From the NCBI RefSeq assembly GCF_938028825.1, contig NZ_CALIZP010000011.1, forward strand, positions 1-52,686: DNA of 52,686 bases. The letters are read 5' to 3'. The position numbers were made by a program, and so were the translations under genes. This stretch comes from an uncultured Cardiobacterium sp. GTDB taxonomy: Bacteria > Pseudomonadota > Gammaproteobacteria > Cardiobacteriales > Cardiobacteriaceae. Every line of letters starts with the position of its first letter. Position 1 is the first letter of the stretch. Of this stretch, positions 1-7,910 are shown piece by piece. Below the pieces are notes generated by a model. That model ran no database searches. It had not been told where the DNA came from and was given only the letters and a program-made list of their open reading frames with translations.

Positions 1-92
1 TCGCCCGGCTGGGTAAACTCCGGCGCGTCGCTCAGGGCGGCGTGGAGCGGCAGGGTGCAAGCGAGGAGGAGGGCAGGGAGGAGGCGTTTCAT
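1..92 (-). CDS. N-terminus of probable CcmH-type protein (runs off the window)
   Basis: Only about 30 codons are visible. The reading begins at ATG 92-90 with MKRLLPALLLACTLPLHAAL, a typical export signal: basic start, hydrophobic core, then AHAA-like and LLAC-like cleavage contexts. The ATG overlaps the stop of the preceding Sel1 gene as ATGA, so it is translationally coupled and belongs to the ccm operon. CcmH, the haem-lyase partner that reduces apocytochrome CxxCH, normally follows ccmG and has such a signal. The diagnostic LRCPxC motif would lie outside the window, so the CcmH name rests on gene order alone. Confidence 0.5.
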   Translation of the reverse strand, partial: MKRLLPALLLACTLPLHAALSDAPEFTQPG

Positions 93-757
93 GGTTTTTT
101 GCCGCCGGTCTTGTTGAGGTTTTGCAAGGCTTTTTGTGCAGCCTGCTGGGTTTCTTTGTCGTGGGTTTGTGCGGCGGCTTTTTCGAACCAGGCGCGTGCT
201 TTGGCGGTGTTTTGTGCGACACCCCGCCCCTGTTTGTAGAAGATACCGAGGTTGTATTGGGCTTCGGGAAAGCCTTGGGCGGCGGCTTTTTCCCACCAGG
301 CGGCGGCTTGGGCGTCGTCCGGCGTGACACCTATGCCGCTTTCGTAGATGAGGCCAAGGCGGTATTGGGCTTCGGGTGAGCCTTGCGCGGCAGCTTTTTC
401 AAACCACTCGCGCGCTTTGGCGTGGTCTTGCGCGCCGCCTTCGCCGCGCTGGTAGAGGACGCCGAGCATGTATTGGGCGGTGGTGTTGTTTTGGGCAGCA
501 GCTTTTCCCAGCCATTCGCGCGCTTGGGCGCTGTCCTGCGCGGTGCCATCACCTTGGTAGTGGAGAAGGCCCAGAGTGAGTTGGGCTTCGGCATCGCCTG
601 CTTCTGCAAGGGTTTGCCAGTGGGCGAAGGCGGTGGCGTCATCCCCCTGTTTGCCGGCGGTGATGGCGGCCTGGCGCAGGGTTTGGCTTTCTTCCGCCGT
701 CAGGGCATGGGCGGCGCTTGCGGTGAGGAGGAGGGCGAGGCAGAGGGTTTTATACAC
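89..757 (-). CDS. Secreted Sel1-repeat (TPR-like) protein inside the ccm operon
   Basis: This is a 222-residue protein. Residues 1-18 form a signal peptide ending in AHA, so it is probably periplasmic. The rest is four to five Sel1-like repeats of about 36 residues, each with the AxxxLGxxYxxGxG...A..WxxKAAAQ pattern. Sel1 repeats form alpha-solenoids that bind proteins; no catalytic domain is visible. The start is GTG at 757, preceded by AGGAGA. It lies 20 bases after ccmG and ends with an ATGA overlap into the next gene. CcmI/NrfG-like TPR proteins chaperone apocytochromes in many ccm systems, so a comparable role is plausible, but Sel1 repeats are not the CcmI TPR family and this is inference. 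Confidence 0.85.
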   Translation of the reverse strand: MYKTLCLALLLTASAAHALTAEESQTLRQAAITAGKQGDDATAFAHWQTLAEAGDAEAQLTLGLLHYQGDGTAQDSAQAREWLGKAAAQNNTTAQYMLGVLYQRGEGGAQDHAKAREWFEKAAAQGSPEAQYRLGLIYESGIGVTPDDAQAAAWWEKAAAQGFPEAQYNLGIFYKQGRGVAQNTAKARAWFEKAAAQTHDKETQQAAQKALQNLNKTGGKKP

Positions 758-777
758 GGGGGTTCTCCTGGTGTGGT

Positions 778-1305
778 TTAGTCGAGCAGCGGCTGGAAAT
801 GGGTTGCCCAGTCTTGCGGGGTGAGCGGGCCGGCGTGGCGGTAGCGGATGGTGCCGTCGCGGCCGATGAGGTAGGTTTCAGGGGCGCCATAGACGCCAAG
901 GTCGGTGATGAGGGTGCCGTCCGGGTCACGCAGGTTCAGGCGGTAGGGGTTGCCGCTTGTTGTCAGCATGGCGGTGGCGTCGGCGATTTCGTTTTTGTTA
1001 TCCGCCGACCAGTTGACGCCGATGATGGGGATTTGCGCGGAGCGTTCGATGAGGTAGGGGTGTTCAACGCGGCAGGCGGGGCACCAGCTGCCCCAGATGT
1101 TGATGAGGTAGGGCGTATCCTGCGGCAGGTCGGCATTGGTGTAGCGGCGGCTGTCGTCAAGAGCGGGCAGGTCGAAGGCGGGTAATGGTTTGCCGGTGGT
1201 GACGGAGGGCAGTTCTTGCGGGTTATGGCCGAGGCCGCTCGCGAAGAGGGCGATCAGGGCGGCAAAAGCGACGAGGAGGAGGATGGCGATGTGGGGTTTT
1301 TTCAT
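778..1305 (-). CDS. ccmG: Thiol:disulfide interchange protein CcmG (DsbE)
   Basis: This 175-residue protein is a membrane-anchored periplasmic thioredoxin that keeps the CxxCH cysteines of apocytochrome c reduced for haem ligation. One N-terminal transmembrane anchor spans about residues 6-24. The thioredoxin active site is WCPAC at 74-78, where WCPTC or WCPSC is more usual. The family-specific GVYGAPETYLI stretch with the cis-proline loop follows near residue 140. Length matches the family (about 175-190). The start ATG overlaps the stop of the upstream DUF4145/Sel1 gene (ATGA), so translation is coupled to an unrelated protein. Confidence 0.96.
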   Translation of the reverse strand: MKKPHIAILLLVAFAALIALFASGLGHNPQELPSVTTGKPLPAFDLPALDDSRRYTNADLPQDTPYLINIWGSWCPACRVEHPYLIERSAQIPIIGVNWSADNKNEIADATAMLTTSGNPYRLNLRDPDGTLITDLGVYGAPETYLIGRDGTIRYRHAGPLTPQDWATHFQPLLD

Positions 1306-2831
1306 GGTTCTTTGCCGGGGGGCGGTTTTTTGTTGATGTCGTCCAGTGCCCGCCGGGCGGCGGTGTTACCCAGGCGGGCGGCGACACGGTAGTGGGCGAT
1401 GGCCCTGTCGAGATCGGGGGGGACGCCTTTGCCATAGCGGTAGTAGTCGCCGAGGGCTGCGTGTGCGTCGCTGTCGTTTTGTGCGGCGGCTTTTTCCAGC
1501 CAGTAGCGGGCGGTGCGGTAGTCTTTTTCGCCAAGAATGCCGCTGCCGTGGATGAGGCCGAGGGAGACTTGGGCCGCCGGGCCACCGGCTTGTGCGGCGC
1601 ACCGGTAATAGAACGCGGCTTTGTGCGGGTTTTTCGGCACGCCTTTGCCGTAGAGGTAAAACCAGCCCAGCCATGTGCTGGCGCTGATGCTGTGGTCGGC
1701 TATTTTTTCGTACCACTGCCGGGCTTGCGTCAGGTCTTGTGGCACGATTTTGCCTTTGCGGAAGAGGCTGCCGAGGTTGTGTCGCGCAGCGGTTTCGCCC
1801 AGGGCGGCGGCACGGCGGTAGTAGTGCAGCGCTTTTTGTCCGTCGATGGCGACGCCCAGGCCTTTTTCGTACGCCAGTCCCAGATTGGTCAGCGCCATCG
1901 GGTTGTGCCGTGTGGCGGCTTTTTGGTTCCAGACCAGCGCGGCCGCGTAATCCTGTTCGACGCCGTGCCCGTAGATGTACAGCAGGGCAAGTTCGGCCAT
2001 GGCGCGGATGCCGCCCGCTTCCGCCGCTTCGCGGTAGGCGGCAGCGGCGGCACGGTGGTTTTTGTTTTTTTTGTGCCGGTCACCCAGGAGGGTCAGGTCG
2101 GCAATCCTTTTTTTGTGCGCTTGCCGTTCGGCTTTTTGCCGGCGGCGTTCGGCGGCTTCTGCCTGTCTTGCCGCAGCGAGTTGTTCATGCTCGGCCTGTT
2201 TTGCCGCTTTGCACGCGGCTTTTTCGGCACGACGGGCGGCTCTGGTGGCGGCAGCAGCTTCTGCTTTCACCACCTGTGCGGCTGTTCGCTGTTGTTGTTG
2301 TGCGATGGCGCGCGCGATGTGTGCCGCTTCTTCGCTGCGCGCCTGTGCGCGGCGTTCTTTGCGTTCGGCGGCGCGTTCTGCCTGTGCCGCTGCTTCTGCG
2401 GCAGCGGCTTCTGCCGCCCGCGCTTTGGCTTCGATTTCGGCGGCGTAGCAGGTGTGGTAATGCCAGGTGGCAACGGCAGCGGCGTGTTGCAGGCAGACGG
2501 CGGCGTCTGCGGCGTCTTCGTGGTAATCGTGTGCGGCGCGGTTGCCCTGGCGGCGCAGGGCGTGCAGGTGGTCGGCGATGTCGTCGGGCAGGATGAGTTC
2601 GCGGTATTGCAGGAGGGCGAGCAGGTCGCGCTGTTTGTCGCTGCTGTCGGCCTCTATGTGGTGGTGCTGCGCGGTGTTGTGCAGGATGGCTTCGCCGAGC
2701 TGGCGCAGTTTGATGAGGACGGTATTGGGGTCGTCCGGATAGTAGGCGAGTGCGCTTTGCGCCAGTTTGGCGAGGTGCGGGGCGTCGTGGCAGGCGTTGA
2801 GCAGGGCGAAGGCAGTGGTGATGTCGTGCAT
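1302..2831 (-). CDS. DUF4145-like / coiled-coil / Sel1-repeat protein inserted between ccmF and ccmG
   Basis: This is a 509-residue cytoplasmic protein with three parts. Residues 1 to about 125 resemble the helical domain at the N-terminus of type I restriction HsdR subunits and DUF4145 proteins (DPNTVLIKLRQLGE, then a run ending GNRAAHDYHED). Residues about 135-265 are Ala/Glu/Arg-rich with heptad-like spacing, probably a long coiled coil. Residues about 275-500 hold around six Sel1 repeats (AxxxLGxxYxxGxGV...A..WYxKAA). The start at 2831 is chosen because GGAAA lies just upstream and the protein begins cleanly at MHDITTAF; an upstream extension reads as low-complexity sequence. The gene sits 10 bases after ccmF and overlaps ccmG by ATGA. 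There is no signal peptide, so a direct haem-maturation role is doubtful. Function unknown. Confidence 0.85.
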   Translation of the reverse strand: MHDITTAFALLNACHDAPHLAKLAQSALAYYPDDPNTVLIKLRQLGEAILHNTAQHHHIEADSSDKQRDLLALLQYRELILPDDIADHLHALRRQGNRAAHDYHEDAADAAVCLQHAAAVATWHYHTCYAAEIEAKARAAEAAAAEAAAQAERAAERKERRAQARSEEAAHIARAIAQQQQRTAAQVVKAEAAAATRAARRAEKAACKAAKQAEHEQLAAARQAEAAERRRQKAERQAHKKRIADLTLLGDRHKKNKNHRAAAAAYREAAEAGGIRAMAELALLYIYGHGVEQDYAAALVWNQKAATRHNPMALTNLGLAYEKGLGVAIDGQKALHYYRRAAALGETAARHNLGSLFRKGKIVPQDLTQARQWYEKIADHSISASTWLGWFYLYGKGVPKNPHKAAFYYRCAAQAGGPAAQVSLGLIHGSGILGEKDYRTARYWLEKAAAQNDSDAHAALGDYYRYGKGVPPDLDRAIAHYRVAARLGNTAARRALDDINKKPPPGKEP

Positions 2832-2841
2832 GGTGTTTCCT

Positions 2842-4755
2842 CTATATGGGCTGTCGCGGTGCGGGCGGGCGTCTGCCGCCCATCGCCAGTACGGCGCCGA
2901 GCGCCATGAGCAGGCCGCCGGTCCAGATCCAGCTGATGTAGGGTTTGTACTGGATGCGGATGGCCCAGGTGTCGGCATTGATGGCTTCACCCAAAGCGGC
3001 GTAGAGGTCGTGCGTTACCGTGACGAGACGCGCGCTCTCGGTCATCGGCATGGCGCTCATGTGGTATTGCCGTTTGCTGGGGGTGAGGACGGTGAGCAGG
3101 GTGCCGTCGTTTTTTTGTACGAGGATTTTGCCGACGGTTGCGTTGTAATTCGGGCCTTTTTCGGTGGCGAGCGTCATGAGGGTGAGGCGGTAGTCGGCGA
3201 TGTTCACGCTCGCCCCTTCTTTGATGCTGTGGTCTTCTTCGATGCTGTACTGGTTCGCGGCGGTGATGGCGAGTGCCAGCACGATGTAGCCGAGGTGGGC
3301 GAGTTGCATGCCGTGGTAGGGGCGGCTGGCGGGGATGCGGTGGCGTAGGCGGTCAAGGTAGTCGAGCGGGATGGCGCTCGCGGCAAAGGTGGCGCAGGTG
3401 ACGGCGGCGATGGTGCGCCATTGCCAGGTGTCTGCCGCGTGGCAGATAGCGAGGGTGGCGAGGGCGGCGGCGGTCGTCATGATGGCAAGGCGCGGGAGGA
3501 GGCGGCGGGCGCGGTCGCGTTGCCAGCGCAGGAGCGGGCCGACGGCAAGGAGGATGAGGCTGGCGAGTGCCAGCGGCACGATGAGGCGGTTGTAGTAGGG
3601 CGCGCCGACGGAGATTTTGCCGAGGTTCAGGGTGTCGGCGAGTAGCGGGTAGAGGGTACCGGTGAAGACGATGAGGCAGGCGCCCGCCAGCAGCCAGTTA
3701 TTGGCGAGGATGCCGGTTTCGCGGGCGAGCAGGCCGTGGCGGGCGTCGCTCGCGAGTTGCGGCGCACGCAGGATGAGGAGGATGAGCGCGGGCAGGGTGT
3801 TGGCAACGATGAGAGCCAGGATGTACACGCCTCTGGTCGGATCGGCAGCGAAGGCGTGCACGGAGGTGAGAACGCCGGAGCGGACGAGGAAGGTGCCGAT
3901 GAGGCTGAGGGTGAAGGCGCTGATGGCGAGCAGCGCCGTCCAGGTGCGCAGGCCGCCGCGTTTTTCGCTGACGATGAGGCTGTGGATGAGGGCGGCGCCG
4001 ATGAGCCACGGCATGAGTGAGGCGTTTTCGACGGGGTCCCAGAACCACCAGCCGCCCCAGCCGAGTTCGTAGTAGGCCCAGTAGCTGCCGAGCGCGATGC
4101 CGAGGGTGAGGGCGCTCCAGGCGGCGAGTGTCCACGGGCGGGCGCGGCGCAGGGAGAGGGTATCGAGGCGGCCTTGCCAGAGGTTGGCGAGGACGATGGC
4201 GTAGGCGACGGCAAAGCCGACATAGCCGGTGTAGAGCAGCGGCGGGTGGAGGATGAGGCCCGGGTCCTGGAGCAAGGGGTTGAGGTCGGCGCCGTCAAAC
4301 GGGGCGGGCAAGATGCGGGTGAAGGGGTTGGAGGTGAAGCCGATGAAGCCGGTGAAGCCGACGCTGATGTAGCCGAGGATGGCGAGGGTTTTGCCGCGCA
4401 CGGCGTCCGGCAGGTCGCGGCTGCGCACGGCAAAGGCCGCCGTCCACCAGGCGAGGATGGTAATCCAGAGCAGCAGCGAGCCTTCGTGTCCGCCCCAGAC
4501 GGCGGTCGCGCGGTAGTACCACGGCAGGAGGCTGTTGCTGTGGGCGGCGATGTAGCGCACGCTGAAATCGTTGGCGAGGAAACCGCAGGCGAGGGCGGCG
4601 ATGCTGAGGGTGAAGAGTGCCGCCTGGGTTTTGGCAGCGCTCATGGCGATGGCGCAGGCGCGGCGTTCGTCCGCAAGCAGGGCGGGGATGACGGCCTGGA
4701 TGAGGGCAAGCGCGCCCGCCAGCCACAGTGCGTAGTGTCCGAGGGCGATGGTCAT
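2842..4755 (-). CDS. ccmF: Cytochrome c haem lyase subunit CcmF
   Basis: This 637-residue integral membrane protein is the core of the CcmFGH haem lyase, which takes haem from holo-CcmE and attaches it to apocytochrome c in the periplasm. Many hydrophobic helices are evident. The tryptophan-rich WWD signature is clear (GWGGWWFWDPVENASLMPWL, about residues 230-250), as is the earlier GHEGSLLLW segment that contains a conserved haem-b ligand region. Length fits the family (about 640-660). The ATG at 4755 overlaps the ccmE stop (ATGA). The next gene downstream is not ccmG but the DUF4145/Sel1 gene. Confidence 0.97.
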   Translation of the reverse strand: MTIALGHYALWLAGALALIQAVIPALLADERRACAIAMSAAKTQAALFTLSIAALACGFLANDFSVRYIAAHSNSLLPWYYRATAVWGGHEGSLLLWITILAWWTAAFAVRSRDLPDAVRGKTLAILGYISVGFTGFIGFTSNPFTRILPAPFDGADLNPLLQDPGLILHPPLLYTGYVGFAVAYAIVLANLWQGRLDTLSLRRARPWTLAAWSALTLGIALGSYWAYYELGWGGWWFWDPVENASLMPWLIGAALIHSLIVSEKRGGLRTWTALLAISAFTLSLIGTFLVRSGVLTSVHAFAADPTRGVYILALIVANTLPALILLILRAPQLASDARHGLLARETGILANNWLLAGACLIVFTGTLYPLLADTLNLGKISVGAPYYNRLIVPLALASLILLAVGPLLRWQRDRARRLLPRLAIMTTAAALATLAICHAADTWQWRTIAAVTCATFAASAIPLDYLDRLRHRIPASRPYHGMQLAHLGYIVLALAITAANQYSIEEDHSIKEGASVNIADYRLTLMTLATEKGPNYNATVGKILVQKNDGTLLTVLTPSKRQYHMSAMPMTESARLVTVTHDLYAALGEAINADTWAIRIQYKPYISWIWTGGLLMALGAVLAMGGRRPPAPRQPI

Positions 4756-5213
4756 GGTCGTGTCTGCTGGCTTTGGTGCGGGTGGCCGCTTTTGTCCATG
4801 TCGGCTTTGACTTCGGGCGGCAGGTAGTTTTCGTCGTGCTTGGCGAGGATTTCATCCGCCTGAAAATCGCCGTTGGCGCGCAAGGTGCCACGCGCGATGA
4901 CGCCTTGTCCCTCACGGAAAAGGTCGGGCAGGATGCCGGTGTAGTGCACGGTAAGCGGCGGGTGGCGGTAGTCGGTGATGCGGAAGTGTACGGTGAGGCT
5001 GTCGCCCTCGCGTTGCAGGGATTTGTCTTCCACCATGCCGCCGACACGGATGCCGGGTTGTTCCAGCGGCGCAGCATGCGCGGCGATTTGTTCCAGCGAG
5101 TAGTAGTGGTTCAGGTCGTTCTGCATGGCATAGAGCAGAAGGGCGGCGGCGGCGGCGAAGGAAGCGAAGATGAGGCCGATGAGGGTGAGGCGTTTTTTTC
5201 TAGCGGGAGTCAT
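4752..5213 (-). CDS. ccmE: Haem chaperone CcmE
   Basis: A 153-residue periplasmic haem chaperone with an N-terminal signal anchor (about residues 8-29) and an OB-fold domain. It covalently carries haem from CcmC to CcmF. The haem-binding histidine is His126 in the motif HDENY, with Tyr130 as the expected axial ligand. The C-terminus is short, charged and flexible, as in the family. The gene overlaps ccmD by 14 bases and ccmF by ATGA, so the whole set is translationally coupled. Confidence 0.97.
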   Translation of the reverse strand: MTPARKKRLTLIGLIFASFAAAAALLLYAMQNDLNHYYSLEQIAAHAAPLEQPGIRVGGMVEDKSLQREGDSLTVHFRITDYRHPPLTVHYTGILPDLFREGQGVIARGTLRANGDFQADEILAKHDENYLPPEVKADMDKSGHPHQSQQTRP

Positions 5214-5376
5214 CGTGTTGTTTCAGGGTATCGAGGGTGTGTTGCAAGCGGCGGCGGCGGCGCGCGGTGAATATGTGAATGGCGACGAGGGCGGCGAGAG
5301 TGAGGCCGTAGGCGGTCCAGACGTAGGCGCCGTGCGCGCCCATGCGCAGAAATTCACTGAGGCTGGCGAAGGTCAT
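5200..5376 (-). CDS. ccmD: Haem exporter small membrane protein CcmD
   Basis: A 58-residue protein with one transmembrane helix and a strongly basic cytoplasmic tail (ARRRRRL), as expected for CcmD, which holds CcmE at the CcmABC release complex. The FLRMGAHGAYVW segment before the helix is typical of the family. The start is set at ATG 5376, one base after the ccmC stop; an in-frame codon further upstream would add twelve residues inside ccmC and is less likely. Confidence 0.9.
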   Translation of the reverse strand: MTFASLSEFLRMGAHGAYVWTAYGLTLAALVAIHIFTARRRRRLQHTLDTLKQHDDSR

Positions 5377-5377
5377 G

Positions 5378-6109
5378 TCAGGTTTCCAGTTGGCGGCGGA
5401 TGCGGTGTTCAAGAATCAGATTGTCAACGGCACGGATGAGGTAGTCAGCAAAAAGGGCGTAGAAGGCGAGTAGCGTGATGATGAGCGGGCGCAGCATGGT
5501 GCCGTCGATACTGGGGCCGTCGGCGCGGAAGAGCGTCGCGCCCTGATGCAGCGAATTCCACCACACCACCGAGTAATGAATGATGGGGATATTGATGACG
5601 CCGACAATGGCGAGGATGGCGGCGAGGCGGTCGGCCTGGTCGCGTTCCTCAATGCTCGCCTGCAACAGCAGGTAAGCGAGATAGAGGAAAAGCAGGATGA
5701 GCTCGGAGGTGAGGCGGGCGTCCCAGGTCCAATACGTCCCCCAGGTTGGTTTGCCCCAAATCGCACCCGTCGCGAGTGCTAGCGCCGTCATCAGCGCGCC
5801 ATACGGCGCGGCGGCGCGCGCCAGCCAGGCAGCAAGGCGGCTGCGCCAGACGAAATGCACCAGCGAGGCGGCGGCGAGGAAAACGTAGATGCTGATGGAG
5901 AGCATCGCGGCGGGGACATGGATATAGATGATGCGGAAACTGTTCTTTTGCAGATAATCCGGCGGGGCGAAGGCGAGACCCCAGACGACGCCGACGGCCA
6001 GCAGTGTCCAAGCGAGCGGCGTCAGCCACGGCAGGATGCGCCCGCTCAGGCGCTCAAAACCGGCGGGGCTGCCCCAGTGTTGCAGGCTTTTGTGCAGGGA
6101 GCTTTTCAT
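5378..6109 (-). CDS. ccmC: Haem exporter protein CcmC
   Basis: A 243-residue six-helix membrane protein that loads haem onto CcmE. The WWD-type signature is visible as WGTYWTWDARLTSELIL, with flanking conserved histidines in IIYIHVPAA and IIHYSVVWWNSLHQG. Length matches the family (about 240-250). It is the first gene of this transcription unit: ccmA and ccmB, which usually precede it, are absent here and must lie elsewhere if the system is complete. Confidence 0.97.
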   Translation of the reverse strand: MKSSLHKSLQHWGSPAGFERLSGRILPWLTPLAWTLLAVGVVWGLAFAPPDYLQKNSFRIIYIHVPAAMLSISIYVFLAAASLVHFVWRSRLAAWLARAAAPYGALMTALALATGAIWGKPTWGTYWTWDARLTSELILLFLYLAYLLLQASIEERDQADRLAAILAIVGVINIPIIHYSVVWWNSLHQGATLFRADGPSIDGTMLRPLIITLLAFYALFADYLIRAVDNLILEHRIRRQLET

Positions 6110-6442
6110 GATGATGACAGGTGGGGGTTAACCGGCGGCATTATAAGGGCTTGGGTGGGGGAAGCGGCGGCACGTGGCGGCTGTTGACGGCGGGGGTTTT
6201 TCGTGAGGATGCGGGGGTTATCGGGTGCTTGTTTGCGGAAAACTGATGATGCTTTTCTGCTTCATGTGAAATCCGGTGTGGTTTTTGCCGGGAAACGCCG
6301 CATAAAATTGCAAGGCCCCGCCGGGAGGCGGCAAAAATAAGCGCAAAGTTTCAAACATATTTTTCTATGATGCACCGCGAAAGAACAGGGAGTTTTAGCA
6401 AAATCCGTCTTTCATGTTTTATCAACAATCGGGAGAAAAATC
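6110..6442. other. Intergenic region between divergent ccmC and argF
   Basis: This stretch of 333 bases holds no credible gene. It contains the ccm -10 at 6140-6145 (minus) and a possible argF -10, TATGAT, at 6366-6371 with no good -35. GGGAG at about 6431 is the argF ribosome binding site. No clear ARG box (the ArgR-type 18-base operator) was found by eye. Confidence 0.6.
6140..6145 (-). promoter_or_regulatory. Candidate -10 element for the ccm operon
   Basis: Read on the minus strand this is a perfect TATAAT, 31 bases upstream of the ccmC start. No convincing -35 hexamer is seen at 16-18 bases, so the call rests on the -10 and its position. Confidence 0.45.
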
Positions 6443-7447
6443 ATGGCCTTCAACCTCAAAAACCGCCACCTGCTCAGCCTCGTGCATCACAGCGAACGGG
6501 AAATCCGCTATCTGCTCGATTTGGCCCGCGATTTGAAGCAGGCGAAATATTACGGCACCGAACAACAAAAACTCAAAGGCAAAAACATTGCGCTGATCTT
6601 TGAAAAAACCTCCACCCGCACCCGCTGTGCCTTTGAAGTCGCCGCGCATGACCAGGGCGCGAATGTTACCTATATTGGCCCCGGCTCTTCACAAATCGGG
6701 CACAAGGAAAGCATGAAGGATACCGCACGGGTATTGGGCAGAATGTATGATGCCATCGAATATCGCGGCTTCAGCCAAAGCATCGTGGAAGAATTGGCCG
6801 AATACGCCGGAGTGCCGGTCTTTAACGGCCTCACCGATGAATTCCACCCGACGCAAATGCTCGCCGACGTCCTCACCATGATGGAACACAGCGATAAACC
6901 GCTGCATGAAATCAAATATGTCTATATCGGCGACGCCCGCAACAACATGGGCAATTCCTTATTGCTGATTGGCGCCAAACTCGGCATGGATGTACGTATC
7001 TGCGGGCCGAAAGCCTTATTGCCGGAAGAAAAACTGGTGCAAATGTGCGCAGGCTTTGCCAAAGAAAGCGGCGCGCGCATCACCGTGACCGATGACATTG
7101 ACAAAGCGCTGAAAGATGTCGATTTCGTCCATACCGATGTCTGGGTATCGATGGGCGAACCGCTGGAAAGCTGGGGCGAACGCATCAAGATTCTCCTGCC
7201 CTATCAGGTTACCCCGGCATTGATGAAACGCAGCGGCAACCCGAAAGTGAAATTCATGCACTGCCTGCCCGCCTTCCACAACAGCGAAACCAAAGTCGGC
7301 AAAGAAATTGCCGCCAAATATCCGGAACTGAAAAACGGTATTGAAGTCACGGAAGACGTATTTGAATCGCCGATGAATATCGCCTTTGAACAGGCGGAAA
7401 ACCGCATGCACACCATCAAGGCGGTGATGTACGCCAGTTTGAGTTGA
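6443..7447 (+). CDS. argF: Ornithine carbamoyltransferase
   Basis: A 334-residue cytosolic enzyme that makes citrulline from ornithine and carbamoyl phosphate. The carbamoyl-phosphate loop STRTR (residues 57-61), the HPTQ motif, the ornithine-side DVWVSMGE segment and HCLPAF are all present. Length fits both anabolic ArgF/ArgI and catabolic ArcB. No arcA or arcC is adjacent, and argG lies about 8 kb away on the same strand, which favours the biosynthetic role. Start ATG 6443 has GGGAG nine bases upstream. Base composition is less GC-rich than the flanking genes. Confidence 0.95.
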   Translation: MAFNLKNRHLLSLVHHSEREIRYLLDLARDLKQAKYYGTEQQKLKGKNIALIFEKTSTRTRCAFEVAAHDQGANVTYIGPGSSQIGHKESMKDTARVLGRMYDAIEYRGFSQSIVEELAEYAGVPVFNGLTDEFHPTQMLADVLTMMEHSDKPLHEIKYVYIGDARNNMGNSLLLIGAKLGMDVRICGPKALLPEEKLVQMCAGFAKESGARITVTDDIDKALKDVDFVHTDVWVSMGEPLESWGERIKILLPYQVTPALMKRSGNPKVKFMHCLPAFHNSETKVGKEIAAKYPELKNGIEVTEDVFESPMNIAFEQAENRMHTIKAVMYASLS

Positions 7448-7623
7448 GAAAGAACACAAAAAAGATAATGACGGAAGGGCAAAAAGCCGCAGCAGGGTAC
7501 TGTTTGCGATTCTGTGCGACGGTTCGCTTTTTGTTCCGGCACAACTGTTGATTCCTGTGGAAACGGGCCGGCACCGCCCTGTTTTTCTGCCGCCTGCACC
7601 TCACCCGCCGTGCAAGGCGGCGC

Positions 7624-7629
7624 TATAAT
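7624..7629 (+). promoter_or_regulatory. Candidate -10 element for the small-protein/cstA unit
   Basis: A perfect TATAAT lies 32 bases before the start of the small CxxC gene. The -35 position is GC-rich and unconvincing. Confidence 0.45.
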
Positions 7630-7660
7630 GTGCGCGAATTCACACTGAGGTAATCAATCC

Positions 7661-7873
7661 ATGCGGAAAGAAGGTGAAAACCTGTTCAAATGGTTGTGGC
7701 GCGAGTACACCGAGTTCTGCGACGAGTCGGGCTTGTCCCAACCCGGCGCGTGCCGGCGCTGCGTACCGCTGGTGAAAGAGGATCCGCCGCTGCAATGGGG
7801 CGGGTTTGAAAAACGCAATGACGAAACCGCGCGCCATGCCGCGCAGAACCGGCAGGAGTCGCGCGAGGTCTGA
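7661..7873 (+). CDS. Small CxxC protein, DUF5363-like, upstream of cstA
   Basis: A 70-residue hydrophilic protein. Residues 8-30 are aromatic-rich (LFKWLWREYTEFCDESGL) and are followed by GACRRCVPLVKEDPP, with a CxxC-like cysteine pair. This pattern resembles the small DUF5363 family as remembered from Neisseria and Pasteurellaceae; the match is from recall and not verified. The gene is 37 bases upstream of the CstA start and probably in the same transcript, so a role linked to that transporter is possible. No signal peptide or membrane helix is present. Confidence 0.7.
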   Translation: MRKEGENLFKWLWREYTEFCDESGLSQPGACRRCVPLVKEDPPLQWGGFEKRNDETARHAAQNRQESREV

Positions 7874-7910
7874 CGGCGGCCGTCATTTTTGCTTCATTAG
7901 AGGAGACATT

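Noticed and set aside
1..60. Palindromic-element match at the left edge (GGGTAAACTCCGG)
   Set aside because: It is too short and lies in the coding start of the probable ccmH gene.
6250..6440. ARG box for ArgR control of argF
   Set aside because: No 18-base sequence near TGAAT-N8-ATTCA was found by eye; arginine control is likely but not shown.
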